From positions 131,549 through 195,548 of the forward strand of contig VRVR01000051.1 in assembly GCA_009859145.1 (NCBI GenBank): a stretch of DNA of 64,000 nt, in the 5' to 3' direction. A program made the translations under genes and the position numbers. Position 1 is the stretch's first letter; every line of letters begins with the position of its first letter. The DNA is from Andalucia godoyi (taxonomy: Eukaryota; Discoba; Jakobea; Jakobida; Andaluciidae). Below are positions 49,201 to 63,460 of the stretch, in pieces. Under the pieces are notes generated by a model. The model ran no database searches. It was not told where the DNA came from and worked only from the letters and a program-made list of their open reading frames with translations.

Positions 49201-50618
49201 ATGGCGTCTCAGGGAGTGCGTAGGATAATTGAAGCGACGCTTCCGCATCTTGCGGAGCTGTGCGATCGAGGGTTGTTTTCGGGCGAGGAAGTGAAGCAGG
49301 TGATTGCGACGAGGACGCGTTTGGAGCACAAGATCCTCGGGAAAGTGAAGCCGCTTGTGTATACTGATTTTGTACGACTTCTTCAGTACGAACTGCGACT
49401 GGAGTCTCTGCGAAAGCTGCGGTCCAAGCGACTATTTATAGCGAAGAAGCACGACTCGGACTATGCGTTTGTGCGGCGGATTGTGTTCACGTTTGAGCGA
49501 TTTTTAAAGAAGTTTCCGCTGTTGCCTGTTTTTCAGTCATATGCACAGTTCTCGAAGCGTGTGGGTGCACGCTCCGCACTGTCGCGACTGTACGGACGGC
49601 TTGTGCAGGCGCATCCGACGAGTGTGGATGCGTGGATGGAGGCCGGGAAGTGTGCCTGGGAGTCGCTCAGCGACCCGCAGATGGCGCGGCGGCTCTTCCT
49701 GCGAGGACTCAAGATGGTCGGTGGAAGTGAGGAACACAGAGTGGGAGAGTTGTGGACGGAGTACGTCAAGTTTGAGCTGTTGTATGCGCAATTTGTCGCG
49801 CGGTCCATCGACTCCGAGTCAGAAGATAAGATCAAGCTCAAGACCACAAAGACCAGAACAAGTCGAAAAGGAAAAGCCGGCCGCAAACGCTCGCGACAAG
49901 AAATGATCGCGAAAAAGAACGAGCAGCAGGATGACGAGGACGAGGGCGAAGGCGAAGATGTGGAGGGCAAGAAGAAGACGGAGGGGAATGAGGATCAAGA
50001 ATTGATGGAGCAGAGAAGGAGAATTGCGAATGGACAGTTGGTGCTACTGGCGCTGAAAACGCTGGAAAAGAAAGAGTATGAGAATATAGTGTCGCCTTTG
50101 CTTGTTTCGACGCTCATGGAGGCTGCAAGCAAGTTTCCTGCGTTCCTGGCAGGTCCGGTGCTTGCGCATCTGGTGGAGATTGCGGCAGTCCGTGCACGCA
50201 CTGCAGCGACTCAAAAAAAGGAAGCGTGGAGGAGAGGATTTATGGAAATCGTCGTCATTCGACATCCGCTGCAGACTCTCGAAGAAAGAACAGATCAAAG
50301 TGCTGCTGCTGATGACGATGATGAGCAAAAAGAAAGCACGCTGGATTCGCTGGTCCAGAACGCCGTTGAAAATCGTCTGTTTCGCGAAGTGTACAGTGTT
50401 CTTCGCGCAAGGAATGACCTTGCTCGCATCGAATCCGTCTTTTCTCCGTCATCCGACGTCTTTGATGTTGCAGTGGACGACCTGTCCGCTGCGCATGTCT
50501 TGGATCTTGTGCGGATCTATCGCGCAGAGGGCCGGTCATCTAGTGCTGTGGAAATCTTGAAGAAGGTGCTGTTCGCCTCCACCTCCACCTCCAGCTCCAG
50601 CTCCACCTCCAGCTCCAT

Positions 50619-50649
<31 letters not shown>

Positions 50650-51342
50650 TCGAGCACGCGCTTTTCGTCGGAACCTGCGCTTCACGATGCGTTGTCCATG
50701 GAGTACGTCTCGCTGCATCCGACCGACTCTCGGCGCCTGTTTGAATCGGCACCATGTGCACCCCTCTTTTTTGCAACCCTCGTGTCTTCACACTCTCTGC
50801 AGAGTTCTGCGCCGCAGCAAAACGTGCTGTCTGACGAAGTGTTCGTGAACGCGCTGGCACTCATTATGAAGCGATCGGTCAAGGACTCGGCGTTTCCGTG
50901 GGAGACGGAGTACACTGCGGTTTCTGGGGCGTACCTCGGCTGGGCTCGAGCTTCGGGAGGTCTCGAGGGAATGCGGCGCGCGGAAAAGAATGTTCTTGGA
51001 ATGCATGCAAAGCAAGGGGTGTTGTCATCCATGCACAAAGGAACGGGCATCATGGTTGCTCCCCTCGCGCTTTTTGCAAAGATCACCGACATGGAGTCTT
51101 TGTTTGATCCAGCGTCCGATCACCTTCGAATGCTTCTCTCGGTCGCTGTCCAGCACCATGGATCCGATTCTGTGCGAAATAGTCCCGAGCAGCTTATTGG
51201 ACTGTGGGTCCGTGTCGTTCGAGCTAATCGGGCAGTCCATAAGCATGTTGATGCGTCGAATGCAGTCAAGAAGGCTCTTGCAGTGCTTACCAACCCCCGA
51301 GATTCCAAAAGGTTCCTTGACACGGTCAACATGGCCAGCTAG
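49201..51342 (+). CDS. UTP6: UTP6, U3 snoRNP (SSU processome) HAT-repeat protein
   Basis: 713 residues from ATG 49201 to TAG. The N-terminus (LPHLAELCDRGLFSGEEVKQ, 'RTRLEHKILGKVKPLVYTDFVRLLQYEL') is the UTP6 family start. HAT/TPR-like helices follow (SDYAFVRRIVFTFERFLKKF; 'HPTSVDAWMEAGKCAWE'; ARRLFLRGLKM). An acidic/basic linker (about 220-270) holds K/R clusters typical of nucleolar proteins. UTP6 is part of UTP-B, needed for 18S rRNA maturation (family knowledge). A PT dipeptide repeat (about 472-483) comes from a CCGACC tandem. Confidence 0.9.
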
Positions 51343-51506
51343 TCTTTGGGGGGTTTCTTTTTTTGTTTGCTTGCTTGCGTTCTTGCTTCGGCACTGAGCT
51401 CAAAAAAGCTACCAAAAGGTGGATTGTAAAAGCGGATCACTGCATTGTTGCAGCTGTACGACGAAAATGTCTTCTCTCTAGTCTCCGTGTGTGATGTGTT
51501 TGTTTA

Positions 51507-52352
51507 TCATCCGTAAGTGTAGATCATGTCCTTGGTGTATCCGAGGGACTCGAGAGCTGCGCGGATGGCCTGCATAGCCTTCAAAGGTCCGCAGACGACA
51601 ATGTGGACGCCCTCTGCAGGCGGCGGCATCGTGTCTTTGAGCAACGCCGCGTCGATTCTTCCGACCCGATTGTTCCACGCGTGCCTGTCCTCTTCTTTGA
51701 CCCAGTCAACCGTGTATACAAGTTTGAAATGATCGTGGTTCTGCTGATACGAGTTGAGTTCCTCGGTCAAAACCATGTCGCATGGCTGCAGCGACGAGTA
51801 CAAGAATGTGATTGGGATGTTTCTGCAGCGCGGATCCGCAACGTCTACCTGCCCCTGCCCCTGCCCCTGCCCCTGCCCCTGCCCCTGCCGCAGATGATCA
51901 TGATGATGATACTGCATGACTTCGCGAGTAATTTGGATCATCGGCGATAACCCGGTGCCCATTGCAATAAGTCCAAGTGCGGTTGTATGCTCGGGATCGA
52001 GCTCGAATCCCGCAATCGGTGCCTTGATTTCCACGACCGACTCATTTGGAATGAGCGTGTTTAAGAAATGCGACATTATGCCATTGTCATCGATCTTGAT
52101 CAACAGCTCCACAAAGCCCGTCTGATGCGGACTCGAGATCGGTGAGTAGTATCGAACCACGTCTTCTCCATTAATCTTTGCTCGCAACGCAAGGTACTGC
52201 CCTGCCTTGCACTCGGTGGAGTCATCCGTCGGATTCTGAAAGCGAAACCGAAAAATCTTGATGCATTCCGAAACTCGCTCCGAATGATCAAACACAAGCG
52301 GCCGGAACTCTGTGGGAACTACCCCAGAGTGCGATTCTCGGGTCGGCTGCAT
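51507..52352 (-). CDS. NADH-cytochrome b5 reductase-like flavoprotein
   Basis: 281 residues from ATG 52352. FAD-binding: VRYYSPISSP (R-x-Y-S) and NGIMSHFLNTL (the G-x-x-S phosphate site). NAD(P)H-binding: IAMGTGLSPMIQI and, near the end, HIVVCGPLKAMQ. There is no N-terminal membrane anchor or heme domain, so it is a soluble reductase. It transfers electrons from NADH to cytochrome b5 or a similar acceptor (family knowledge); the acceptor is unknown here. A GQ dipeptide repeat (about 155-168) is coded by a CTGCCC tandem. It ends YTYG rather than the usual aromatic F-terminal residue of CB5R. Confidence 0.85.
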   Translation of the reverse strand: MQPTRESHSGVVPTEFRPLVFDHSERVSECIKIFRFRFQNPTDDSTECKAGQYLALRAKINGEDVVRYYSPISSPHQTGFVELLIKIDDNGIMSHFLNTLIPNESVVEIKAPIAGFELDPEHTTALGLIAMGTGLSPMIQITREVMQYHHHDHLRQGQGQGQGQGQGQVDVADPRCRNIPITFLYSSLQPCDMVLTEELNSYQQNHDHFKLVYTVDWVKEEDRHAWNNRVGRIDAALLKDTMPPPAEGVHIVVCGPLKAMQAIRAALESLGYTKDMIYTYG

Positions 52353-52947
52353 GGTTCTGTTTCTTCTTCTTCTTCTTCTTCTTCTTCTTCTCTCTCTTTA
52401 AATAAAAAACACTGTTGCTGTCCGCTATCTCTTCCAGCCGATAGTAATAAATACCTATAATTAAAAAAATACAAACCATAAAATAAACCAAAGATTATTG
52501 GGAAAACACAGATTCTGGTTGATTTGGTTTGATTTTCGTTTCAGGCTATTTTTAGACATGACGCCTCAACTCAACTGCTGGTGAGAAAATCTGCTGTAAA
52601 AAAACCGGAAGATAACAACGTCCACTCACATCACACACACGTCACATGCATCAACTCTCTTCTGGATTGCTCCTGTGGAAGCGGAAGTCCAAATCAGGAC
52701 GTTACGCACTTCCGCTGCATAAGGGAGCCGATCCTCTGGGGCTTCCGGCTCCCCCAAAGAATATCTGGAAATATATAAATAAATAAATAAATATATATAT
52801 ATAACTCGGGTTTTTACATTTTCCTTTTCAAAAACAAAAAAACATAATCATAATAGCATTTTCCAAGTTTTTTTCTTTCTTTTTTTTGAATATCAAATCT
52901 CTTTGATAACCTCCCCCACCCCCCTCGCCTCGTCCTACGTTGCCACG
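52353..52947. other. Intergenic, holds GAA repeat and two tandem hairpins
   Basis: A TTC/GAA repeat at 52361-52398 starts nine bases from the reductase ATG. ATAA/TA repeats lie at 52771-52803. Between them are the paired inverted repeats listed separately. No coding frame seen. Confidence 0.4.
52680..52753. other. Two adjacent perfect hairpins (possible structured RNA)
   Basis: Hairpin 1: AGCGGAAGT (52680-52688) pairs with ACTTCCGCT (52708-52716), 9 bp, 19-base loop. Hairpin 2: GGGAGCCG (52723-52730) pairs with CGGCTCCC (52746-52753), 8 bp, 15-base loop. Six bases separate them. The GC-rich stems stand out in AT-rich surroundings. I find no H box, ACA box, Sm site or tRNA boxes, so the class is unknown. 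Confidence 0.35.
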
Positions 52948-53130
52948 ATGCACAAGACAGAGTCAAAGAACGCAACTGCAGTGGCTGCGCCCACCGTGCT
53001 CCCGAAAGGGACGTCGGACCAGCCAAGAAAACCCCATGCGGCGATCAACGAGAACCAGTCGTCGAACCACCGAGGCCCAACCGAGTTTGTCAAGCAGGGC
53101 AATTACCAGCATCGCCAGAGCAACTCCTAA
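52948..53130 (+). CDS. Possible small hydrophilic protein
   Basis: 60 codons from ATG 52948 to TAA, followed by AATAAA at about 53169. The product (MHKTESKNATAVAAPTV...FVKQGNYQHRQSNS) is Lys/Asn/Gln-rich and has no domain. Codon composition is more gene-like than the flanks. Alternatively this is the 3' region of the DUF1275 gene on the other strand. Confidence 0.3.
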   Translation: MHKTESKNATAVAAPTVLPKGTSDQPRKPHAAINENQSSNHRGPTEFVKQGNYQHRQSNS

Positions 53131-53254
53131 TCCTTAGGCTACGCAACGTCTGTTGTGAACAATGTAAAAATAAAGAACAAAAAAGAATAAGAAAGAGCAG
53201 CACCAACAACAAGAAAAGGAATTGAAGCCGAGAACCCCGTACAAGAATCGAACG

Positions 53255-54304
53255 CTACGATCGATGGGCTGGTGGTGGAGGACTGAGCAACTGTGCGTAC
53301 ATCTCATCTCCAGGAGGCACGTAGCTTCCACCGCTGGGCTGCCGACTGTTCGTTGCGTTGCTGTTGTTATCGTCGTCGTCGTCGTCGTCGTCATCGTCGT
53401 CATTGTCATCCTGCAAGCTCTGCTCGCCGACGACAGAGTCTGGACGCGTGGAGTCTGAGGCCGAGTCTGATTTGAAGAGCCCAACTGCGACGATCTGGGC
53501 AATGCCCCCATCCTCGCGGAGCCTGCGTGACTTGCGCAGCTTGTATCGGATTCTGAGGCCGACGAGCACGAGGAACGCAAGGAACAGCACGCAGATCGCA
53601 GGGATGAGCGTGTACACCTGAATATGAAGAGTAGCGAAGGCGCCACACAAGGCGCCGGTCACAAAGGAAAAATAAACAGGTGCAAATAGCCGGAGCTTCC
53701 ACGTGTTTCGAAAGTCCTTGTGGAAGAGCATGTTGCCGACGATGATGCCCATGTCCACTACGAGTCCGGTTACGTGGGACGTTCGGAGCATTGCTGAGGA
53801 GAACATTGTAAAGATGCCGTTTTGAAGAGCGCTTGAAAACGCAATGAGAAACTCTGCAACCCAGAAGAATGGCGATGCTTCCTTTTCCGTCGTGGAAACA
53901 CCTGCCGATACAAGAAATGCGGTCGCAACTGACAGGATCGCAGACTCGATTCCAAGCGCAAGGCCGTACCTTCTGCGAACATGAAATGCCTGGTTGCGCA
54001 CAATTCCGCCCGCAAACACAGATCCAAAAAAGAAGCCGCAGAGTGCATTTAGCGAGTGGCCAAACAGCACTGTCGATGATCTTGCAATCCCAATCGACGC
54101 AGACGCAGAGTTTCCCGTCATGTGCGTCAGACCGCGGCCAATCCACATGATCGCAAACGCATTGATGTACCCCGCAACCAACGCAAGACTGCTCGCAATG
54201 ACTACCATCTGCAAAAACAAGCCTTCGGGAACCCCAGTCAACGCACCTGCTCTCATTTCCCGGTGTCGCCCTGTTGCTCCAGGCGTGTTCATTCCTCCAA
54301 CCAT
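53255..54304 (-). CDS. DUF1275 (YoaK-like) integral membrane protein
   Basis: 349 residues from ATG 54304. The start of the fold is clear: ALVAGYINAFAIMWIGRGLTHMTGN, matching the DUF1275 G-Y-x-(D/N)-x-x-x...x-x-T-H-M-(S/T)-G-N signature. About six membrane helices follow between residues 30 and 245, with 'QNGIFTMFSSAMLRTSHVTG' as the second half signature. The tail is Ser/Asp/Asn-rich, with about 13 Asp from a GTC/ATC repeat. The function of the family is unknown. It is common in bacteria, so past transfer is possible, but base use looks like the neighbours. Confidence 0.88.
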   Translation of the reverse strand: MVGGMNTPGATGRHREMRAGALTGVPEGLFLQMVVIASSLALVAGYINAFAIMWIGRGLTHMTGNSASASIGIARSSTVLFGHSLNALCGFFFGSVFAGGIVRNQAFHVRRRYGLALGIESAILSVATAFLVSAGVSTTEKEASPFFWVAEFLIAFSSALQNGIFTMFSSAMLRTSHVTGLVVDMGIIVGNMLFHKDFRNTWKLRLFAPVYFSFVTGALCGAFATLHIQVYTLIPAICVLFLAFLVLVGLRIRYKLRKSRRLREDGGIAQIVAVGLFKSDSASDSTRPDSVVGEQSLQDDNDDDDDDDDDDDNNSNATNSRQPSGGSYVPPGDEMYAQLLSPPPPAHRS

Positions 54305-54583
54305 ATCGCACGTGCCCGATCCTTCATGCAGTTTTTTTCCCCCCTAACCTCCTGAGCGGGTGGCGGACAGCCAAGAGCGCAGAGTCCAGAGTCCAGAGTT
54401 CAGAGACGACAGGACAAATTCCCGTTGGATTTGTTTGCTCAAACAACAAAACAAAACAACAACACAAAACAACAACACAAAACAAAACAAACCCAAAAAC
54501 ATTATCAAAGGCAGGCAAAGCGGAGTCGGAGATTTCGGACCTGTCAAGCGGGCAAATTCAAATTCCCGCCTTCCTCTAATTGA

Positions 54584-57559
<2,976 letters not shown>

Positions 57560-57958
57560 GTTTTCTTCTTCTTCCCTTTATTTCTTCTTTCTCCTTTTGG
57601 GGCTGGTAAATTGTATTTTCTTGAAGCTAAAAGTGCGCAGGTTCCATCAGAGATTTTTCCACAGGGCGATGATATCTTGCCGTGTTCGGGAAAAGCAAAC
57701 TAACAAACAGACAAAAACAAAAACAGGAGGAAATGCCAATGAATCGCTTTGCAAACGTAAACGGCGTTCTTAGCAAGAAGCAAAAGAGAACAAAAAAAAA
57801 GCATGAGAGGGGAAAAAAGTGGCCGTTCGCTTTGCATCGGGAACGGTGTGTGAGCACACATCCAGCGCCCGTCGACAGGACATGCGAGCAACGAGACAAG
57901 AAAAGAAAGGCGAGGGAAAGAACAAAGAAGACAGGACTTCTTCCGTAAAAAAATCTGT

Positions 57959-60386
57959 TCAATTGATGTCCTGCTGAGGAAACGATCCAAATTGCTCGTT
58001 CCATTCCTTGTATCCGACAAGATCCTTCTGACTGACGCTGGCTCTGACCTGCTTAAACGCAGCCACAAAGTCGCACATTGAAACAGGCCGAACTTCGTCC
58101 GCGTTCACCGTCGCGATGTCACCCATTGGCAAGCTTCGGATTGGCCCCAGTGCAGCTTCTGCACACAGAGCTCGAATGTCGGCACCGGAGTATCCAATGC
58201 TTCGTTGCACAACGCTGTCCCAGTCAGTGTCCTTCAGGTCGTTTGATTGAGATCGGAAAAGCCGGCGTACCAGTTGCCGCCGAGCATCGTCGTCAGGCAA
58301 GGGAATATACAATCTCTTGACCAGCCGACGTCGGGCGGCTTCATCTAGTTCCTGAGGCCGATTTGTCGCCCCGATAACGAGCACTCGATCCTCGCCATTG
58401 CCTCCTGTTATTTTGAAACAGCACGTAAGTAATCGTTAGAAGTGGAAAACGGGGCGGCGGGGCGGCGGGGGGTGGGAAGAGATGCACCACAGACGAATAC
58501 TTGCGCACAGATACAAGTAACGTGCAATTTGACGGGGAAGGAAGCAGAGAGAAGGGAAAGCAACAACAAAGAAACATACCTGAGCTGGATCCAACGCCGT
58601 CCAACTGGACGAGAAATTCTGTCTTGACACGACGAGATGATTCCATATCTCCTTCGGACCTCTGGGACAAAAGCGAGTCAATTTCGTCAATAAACACAAC
58701 AGAGGGCTGCAGGGAATGGGCGACTGCCATGAGGGTGCGAACCATTTTCTCGCCTTCTCCCACCCACTTGGACATTAGAGAAGATGCTGAAATGCTGAAA
58801 AAGCGCGCTCCCGACTCCGAAGCAATCGCCTTTCCAATGAGCGTCTTTCCGGTTCCCGGAGGTCCAAACAGCAAGAGACCTCTCGGCGGCCCACGGAGTC
58901 CCTTGAATATGTCGGGTCGAAGCATTGGCCACACGACGATTTCTTTGACGCACTGCTTTGCGAAAACCAGACCCGCAATATCGTCCCACGACACTTGCGG
59001 AGTCTTATCCACGACTTCCGATAGGATCAGCTCAATCATCCGTGGGTCAAGAACCCGCAGGCGCTCGGGAAGTTCATCGAGAGAGCCAAAGTAGGACTCG
59101 ATCATTGGCCAGTCACTAGGGCCGTCCTTGGATTGCTGGTTGGATCCTTCGTCCAGTCCTGGAAGAGCTCGCTTCAGCATTTTCTTCGCAGGCGGCTCGT
59201 CTGGCTCGTCTGACTTGCGAGGAGCAACAAATCGTCTTGAGCCCAGCGTCTTCGATGTGACAGACTCTGCGCAGGCCGCTCCGCGACTACCAGATGTTGC
59301 GAAGTGCTCTCGGTTGGAGCTGGCCGAAGAAGGAGCCACAGCAGCAGCAGCAGCAGAAGAAGAAGAACAAGAAGAAGGTCGCAGTGAAGAATTGCTCGAC
59401 GCTGGGGGCTTCGCGGATCCCAGTTTGGACCGCACATCGCTCGATAAACAGCTGAGAGCGGTCTTGAAACTCGTGCCAGACTGCAGTGCACCAGCATCCT
59501 CCTCCATCCGTTCGTTCTGCTCGTTTCCCTTTCCGAAGCGCGCACCACCTGCATGCGAGTTGCCCACATTTGACGCCTGCAGGACCGGTGGATATGTATC
59601 CGTTGTCTGTGTCATCACATGCTTCCTCTCCGGTGCACTGAGCAGAGGAGAGCCGCTCGCAGCCCCTGGCGGGGCCCGCACCGACACCCCTACAGCACTG
59701 ACTACCGGACGCACGGAGTTGCTGGTCAAATCCAGCGAAGGAGGCTTTCCGACAATCAAGGGCGGGCCAAAACGAGCCGCAGGCGCCGCGGAGAACGACG
59801 ATGCGCGATCCGGAAGCCTCGCAGCACTTTCCCCCGCACTCGCCAAGTCTGCAGGTGGAAAACCGAGAGTGCGATCTGTGGCAGGACTAACAATCGCTGG
59901 TTTCGAAATCGCCGCTTTTGCAGATGGGGGCTTTGTAGCAAATGTGCTGGATGAGACTCCAGGCCGGGCATTCTGTGGAATGGACGCGATCAACGCCGCG
60001 AACTCGCTCCACAGTTCCTGCGTGCAGTTGACTTTCTCGGTGTTCTGCGACTCGGGAAGAGACTGCAGCAGTTTGTGGACTCGATGTCGTGCATAGAATG
60101 CACAGATCGCAGCTTCTAAGTCCCACTGCAGCCGCGAATGGACGGGAAGTTTCGACTGCAGTTCGAACGTCGCATCGAGACACGCGACAAGCGAACCGAG
60201 CTTGTCACACTCTGACTTCTGGGCGTCCTTCTCGGCGGTTGGAGAGGAGGAGGACGCAAGAATGGGTGAGGATGAGGCGGTCTTTTCCGTTCGACGGTTG
60301 CCATGCGGCGGTGATACTACGTCTGCGTGCAGCTTCGAGACGTGAAACCGAGCCGAAAGCCATTGACTGAGCAGCGAACCGGACAT
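57959..60386 (-). CDS. FIGNL1-like AAA ATPase (two exons)
   Basis: Exons are 58580-60386 and 57959-58404, joined in phase 1, about 750 residues. I start at ATG 60386 ([18 protein letters not shown]), because the frame further up has only a hydrophobic, AT-rich reading; a TATATAT lies about 35 bases upstream. Residues 1-380 are mostly disordered. The C-terminal AAA module is FIGNL1-like: '[28 protein letters not shown]', [20 protein letters not shown], Walker A GPPGTGKT (about 509), [18 protein letters not shown], Walker [13 protein letters not shown] (about 565), then across the intron [19 protein letters not shown] and a C-terminal Vps4-type helix. FIGNL1 removes RAD51 filaments in recombination; fidgetin itself severs microtubules (family knowledge). 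Confidence 0.88.
58405..58579 (-). other. Spliceosomal intron (175 nt) in the FIGNL1-like gene
   Basis: Donor GCTCAG|GTATGT, acceptor AATAACAG|GAGGCA, phase 1. A CTAAC-like branch site lies about 30 bases before the acceptor. Splicing restores [17 protein letters not shown]. Confidence 0.9.
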
Positions 60387-60716
60387 CAATCCTTCTTGAT
60401 TTTGACTGCGCACGGGCTCGGGGATATATAGCGAGCGAGCGGACGAGGAAGAGCGAGAAAAACCGGCAAGCAACTCCAAAGATAGAATAAGAAGAAAAAG
60501 ACAAATGAATATTTTAACAGCAATAATAAACAAATCGAGTAAAAAAACCTGAAAAGTCAACACCATTCGAATACAAACAAGGATAAAACGTGTTTTTCCC
60601 ACTCGGCAGAGATTTTGCGGGAAACTCAAGTGATAATGTCCTATTTTTTTGGCGGCGCAGCGGGGTAGGCAGCAGCAGACGTGATACTACGATCCAGAAG
60701 CTGATGGCGCTGGTGG
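60387..60716. other. Leader and promoter of the FIGNL1-like gene
   Basis: Contains TATATAT (60421-60428) and AT-rich sequence up to the tRNA. A frame reading through to 60629 lacks an ATG at its end and codes a hydrophobic chance product. Confidence 0.35.
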
Positions 60717-60789
60717 TCCGCTATAGCTCAGTAGGTAGAGCGCTCGGCTGTTAACCGGTAGGTCCTAGGTTCGATCCCTAGTGGCGGAG
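60717..60789 (+). tRNA. tRNA-Asn (anticodon GTT)
   Basis: Acceptor TCCGCTA pairs with TGGCGGA (7 bp with one G-T). D arm with TAGCTCAGTAGGTAGAGC (box A), anticodon loop CTGTTAA giving GTT, and T arm CTAGG-TTCGATC-CCTAG (box B). Discriminator G, no encoded CCA, no intron. The T-run a few bases after the end suits RNA polymerase III termination. Confidence 0.97.
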
Positions 60790-60942
60790 CTTCTTTTTTG
60801 TTTTCTTTTTGCGTCCGGAGCTCTCTTTTTATACAGCAGGTCACCGGGAAAAAAACAAAAAAAAAAACGAGTCCTTGGATATGAAGATATACGCACGTAT
60901 TGTCAATGAAAAAATAAAGAGGCAGATTTTTACACGGGAGCG

Positions 60943-61836
60943 TCAGGGACGACGAACGATGCGATCGATTTGTTCAATTACATTCATTTTAAACGGCGTT
61001 GTGGCAGGCTTTTGCGACCGAATGTACGTCCGTACGTCCGCTAAGATCCGTCTGCGGTCTGCATCGTCTGCGGGTGCATGGACAGCTTGATCGGAGTCGA
61101 GCTGCTGCATTGCGTCATCGGCAGCCAACATGCGCAGAACGTTCGTATAGTCCTCGTCTCGCGCACTTGCATTCAGTGTTGCAACGACACCAAACGACGT
61201 GAGTGGCGGCCACGTCACGTCCTTGTAGTAGATCGCACCCACAACGTCCCTCCAGTACACAGCATCAAGCGGCGCGGTCACCACGTACGCGCCGAACATC
61301 TCTGCACGGCCTGCGTTTGCATAGAACGACTGGACCTCCGGCGCCGCGATTCTCTTCTTCACATGCTGGTTCATTCCTTGCAGAAACAACCTACCCGCAT
61401 GTCGAGCCTTGTCAAACTGATCGCACATTCCGTGCCGCTGCATTTGGCCCTGTAACCGCCACCGCTGCAGTTGCTGTCGGCACGAGAGACAGTTCGAGGA
61501 GAACCATTGTGCAGCTGCAAGTGATGCATCGACGCGGCTGGAATCCGCAGACCCGATCTTTTGAGATGCGAGAAAGTCGCTGCAGAGCGCCCATTCCGCT
61601 TGCCAGATCTCGTGCTGCCTGTGCAGTGTCTCCTGAATGAACCCGTTCTCACGGACACGTGACTGCTCTGCTTCTTCATCCAGCCTCCTGCGGTGGAGAC
61701 TATATGCGTACACTCCAAACCCCACCGCAGTCGCCGCAAATCCTGCTGCTGCTGCAACCAGCCCTTTTCTGCCGCGTCGCATAGGTCCGGTTGTTGTTGA
61801 GGATGACCGATCGTCAGAGCCTACTCTCGTGAGCAT
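60943..61836 (-). CDS. Single-pass membrane protein of unknown function
   Basis: 297 residues from ATG 61836 (MLTRVGSDDRSSSTTTGPMRRGRKG). A basic, Ser/Thr-rich start precedes one membrane helix (about 25-45, GLVAAAAGFAATAVGFGVYAY), which could be an inner-mitochondrial anchor. The rest is soluble and helical with a Cys pair (NCLSCRQQLQRW, about 117-128) and a conserved-looking block AYVVTAPLDAVYWRDVVG. No family recognised. A GTACGT just upstream leaves room for an unannotated 5' exon. Confidence 0.55.
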   Translation of the reverse strand: MLTRVGSDDRSSSTTTGPMRRGRKGLVAAAAGFAATAVGFGVYAYSLHRRRLDEEAEQSRVRENGFIQETLHRQHEIWQAEWALCSDFLASQKIGSADSSRVDASLAAAQWFSSNCLSCRQQLQRWRLQGQMQRHGMCDQFDKARHAGRLFLQGMNQHVKKRIAAPEVQSFYANAGRAEMFGAYVVTAPLDAVYWRDVVGAIYYKDVTWPPLTSFGVVATLNASARDEDYTNVLRMLAADDAMQQLDSDQAVHAPADDADRRRILADVRTYIRSQKPATTPFKMNVIEQIDRIVRRP

Positions 61837-62081
61837 CCGACGTACCTGCTTGCGTTTGCAGTATGTAAGCAACGTATCGGTAAACAGTACACTGCACCTC
61901 TGATGTTGTTGATATCGAGCAAAGTTTCTTCATAAGCATGTTCTTAATTCAAATAAACATATAATTCATTTACAAGCCAATTAAAAAAAGTTGAAGTCCT
62001 TTTTTTACGAGCGACAGGGTTTGCCGAGTTCGACGAGTAACGACTGGCGACGAGTCGACGACGCCGTGAGCTACTGGCGAT

Positions 62082-63460
62082 TCACCACTTGTTGGCAGAC
62101 TGGCTGTACAATATCAGCGCGTTCCAAAAGACGTGTGAATGAAGATACTTTCGGAACAGTGGGGCAAACTCGGCAGGTACTATGCGTATGCCCAGTCGAA
62201 AGACAACGAGGACGTTGGAGCAATCATCACTGTACAGCACCTTGTCGTACGCGTCGGCGCCGTCCGTGCTTGGCCCGACAACGACCAAGAATGGGTCGCA
62301 TCGTTTGAGCCTCTCCAGGATCGAATGCAGTAGATCGATGAACAAGGACGAGGAGCGTCGAGGAATCTGAAACAGCAACACACGCCTGGAGCAAGTCGCC
62401 GGGGGACTTGTTAGTATACAATCCCAGAACCGTGCGTCGCGTCTGGAGCGCTGCGAGTCGGAGTTGTCCAAGTCGTTGGACCACATCTCATTGACAGGAA
62501 TCGCAGGAACACACAACAGGCCGCGAACAACACACAGATTTGGCGAATAGGCATCGATCATGAGACCGTCCAATTTTCGAACGGTCCTTGAAGCCTGTTC
62601 AACATCGTCCAACAACGCGTAGCTCACGGAGATTCCGTCTCCGGATGCCTTGGAAACCGGACCTCGAGAAAAGATATAGACTGGAGAGCGGGTCTCGTGC
62701 TCACGAAGCTGCAGTCGCTGCATCCCGCTGTCCAGTCGCGCATTGGACCTTCTGCAGTTTCCAAAGCGAGATCCAACGCAGCGAACGACGCTGGCCGTGG
62801 ATGAAACAAGGTGCTTTATAGAATTGCACCACGTTCCTCGTGGAAGCGGTGCGATCACCACAGTCCTCAAAAGACAGTCTAGCAACGTACCACGTCGCCA
62901 GCGAGCACGATGACTCGGCAGTCTCATTCCCACTGAAAGTCGTTGTTGTTGTTGTTGCTGTTGGTGTTGCAGGAAGCAACATCCTCCACCATCATCCGAC
63001 GATATCGAAGAGTGATCAGAGTACAATCCACCTTGCGGAGAACACGGATGACAGTCTCTCGGCGACCTAGACTGCTGTGCACATCCCGAGCGTTCAATGC
63101 CTACAATCTTCCATCTTTCGAATTCTTCCGACACACTCATCCCGGAGCTCCAGGATCCTGATCCACTGCCCAACGATGACGGTGATGGCGATGACGATGG
63201 CGATGGCGATGGCGATGGCGATGAGGATGACGAAGAGGTCCCTGAGGAAGTAGTAGAAGATGGAGATTTTCCTTCGAGGTCGTGGTGATCGTCGTCGGAA
63301 CCGTCCGCATCAGGATCGCCGCGCCACCCGCTCGGGTTGAACGACGCCTGCAATTGCACGAGTTGTCTAGAACTTCCAAAATCCGCAATCCCTTTGAGCA
63401 CAATCATGAACGAGCGCACGTCACGCGGATTGGGAACAATGCTTACAACCTCTGCAAAAT
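62082..63460 (-). CDS. Unknown protein, last exon (5' exon not located)
   Basis: Open from the acceptor at 63461-63463 (T-run then CAG|AT) to the stop at 62082. The first residues (FAEVVSIVPNPRDVRSFM, then IVLKGIADFGSSRQLVQL) are clearly protein-like, so the ATG at 63407 is probably internal. Next are an SP dipeptide and Ser repeat (about 55-90), a Cys/Gln-rich middle, and a folded C-terminal part ('VRKLDGLMIDAYSPNLCVVRGLLCVPAIPVNEMW'; 'FIDLLHSILERLKRCDPFLVVVGPS'; IVPAEFAPLFRKYLHSHVFW). I do not recognise the family. The first exon may lie in 63464-63816, but I cannot fix its donor. Confidence 0.55.

Noticed and set aside
58341-60629. Upstream extension of the FIGNL1-like protein through a membrane-helix-like segment
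   Set aside because: The extended frame begins at TTG, is AT-rich, and a TATATAT lies between it and the chosen ATG; FIGNL1 proteins have no membrane helix.
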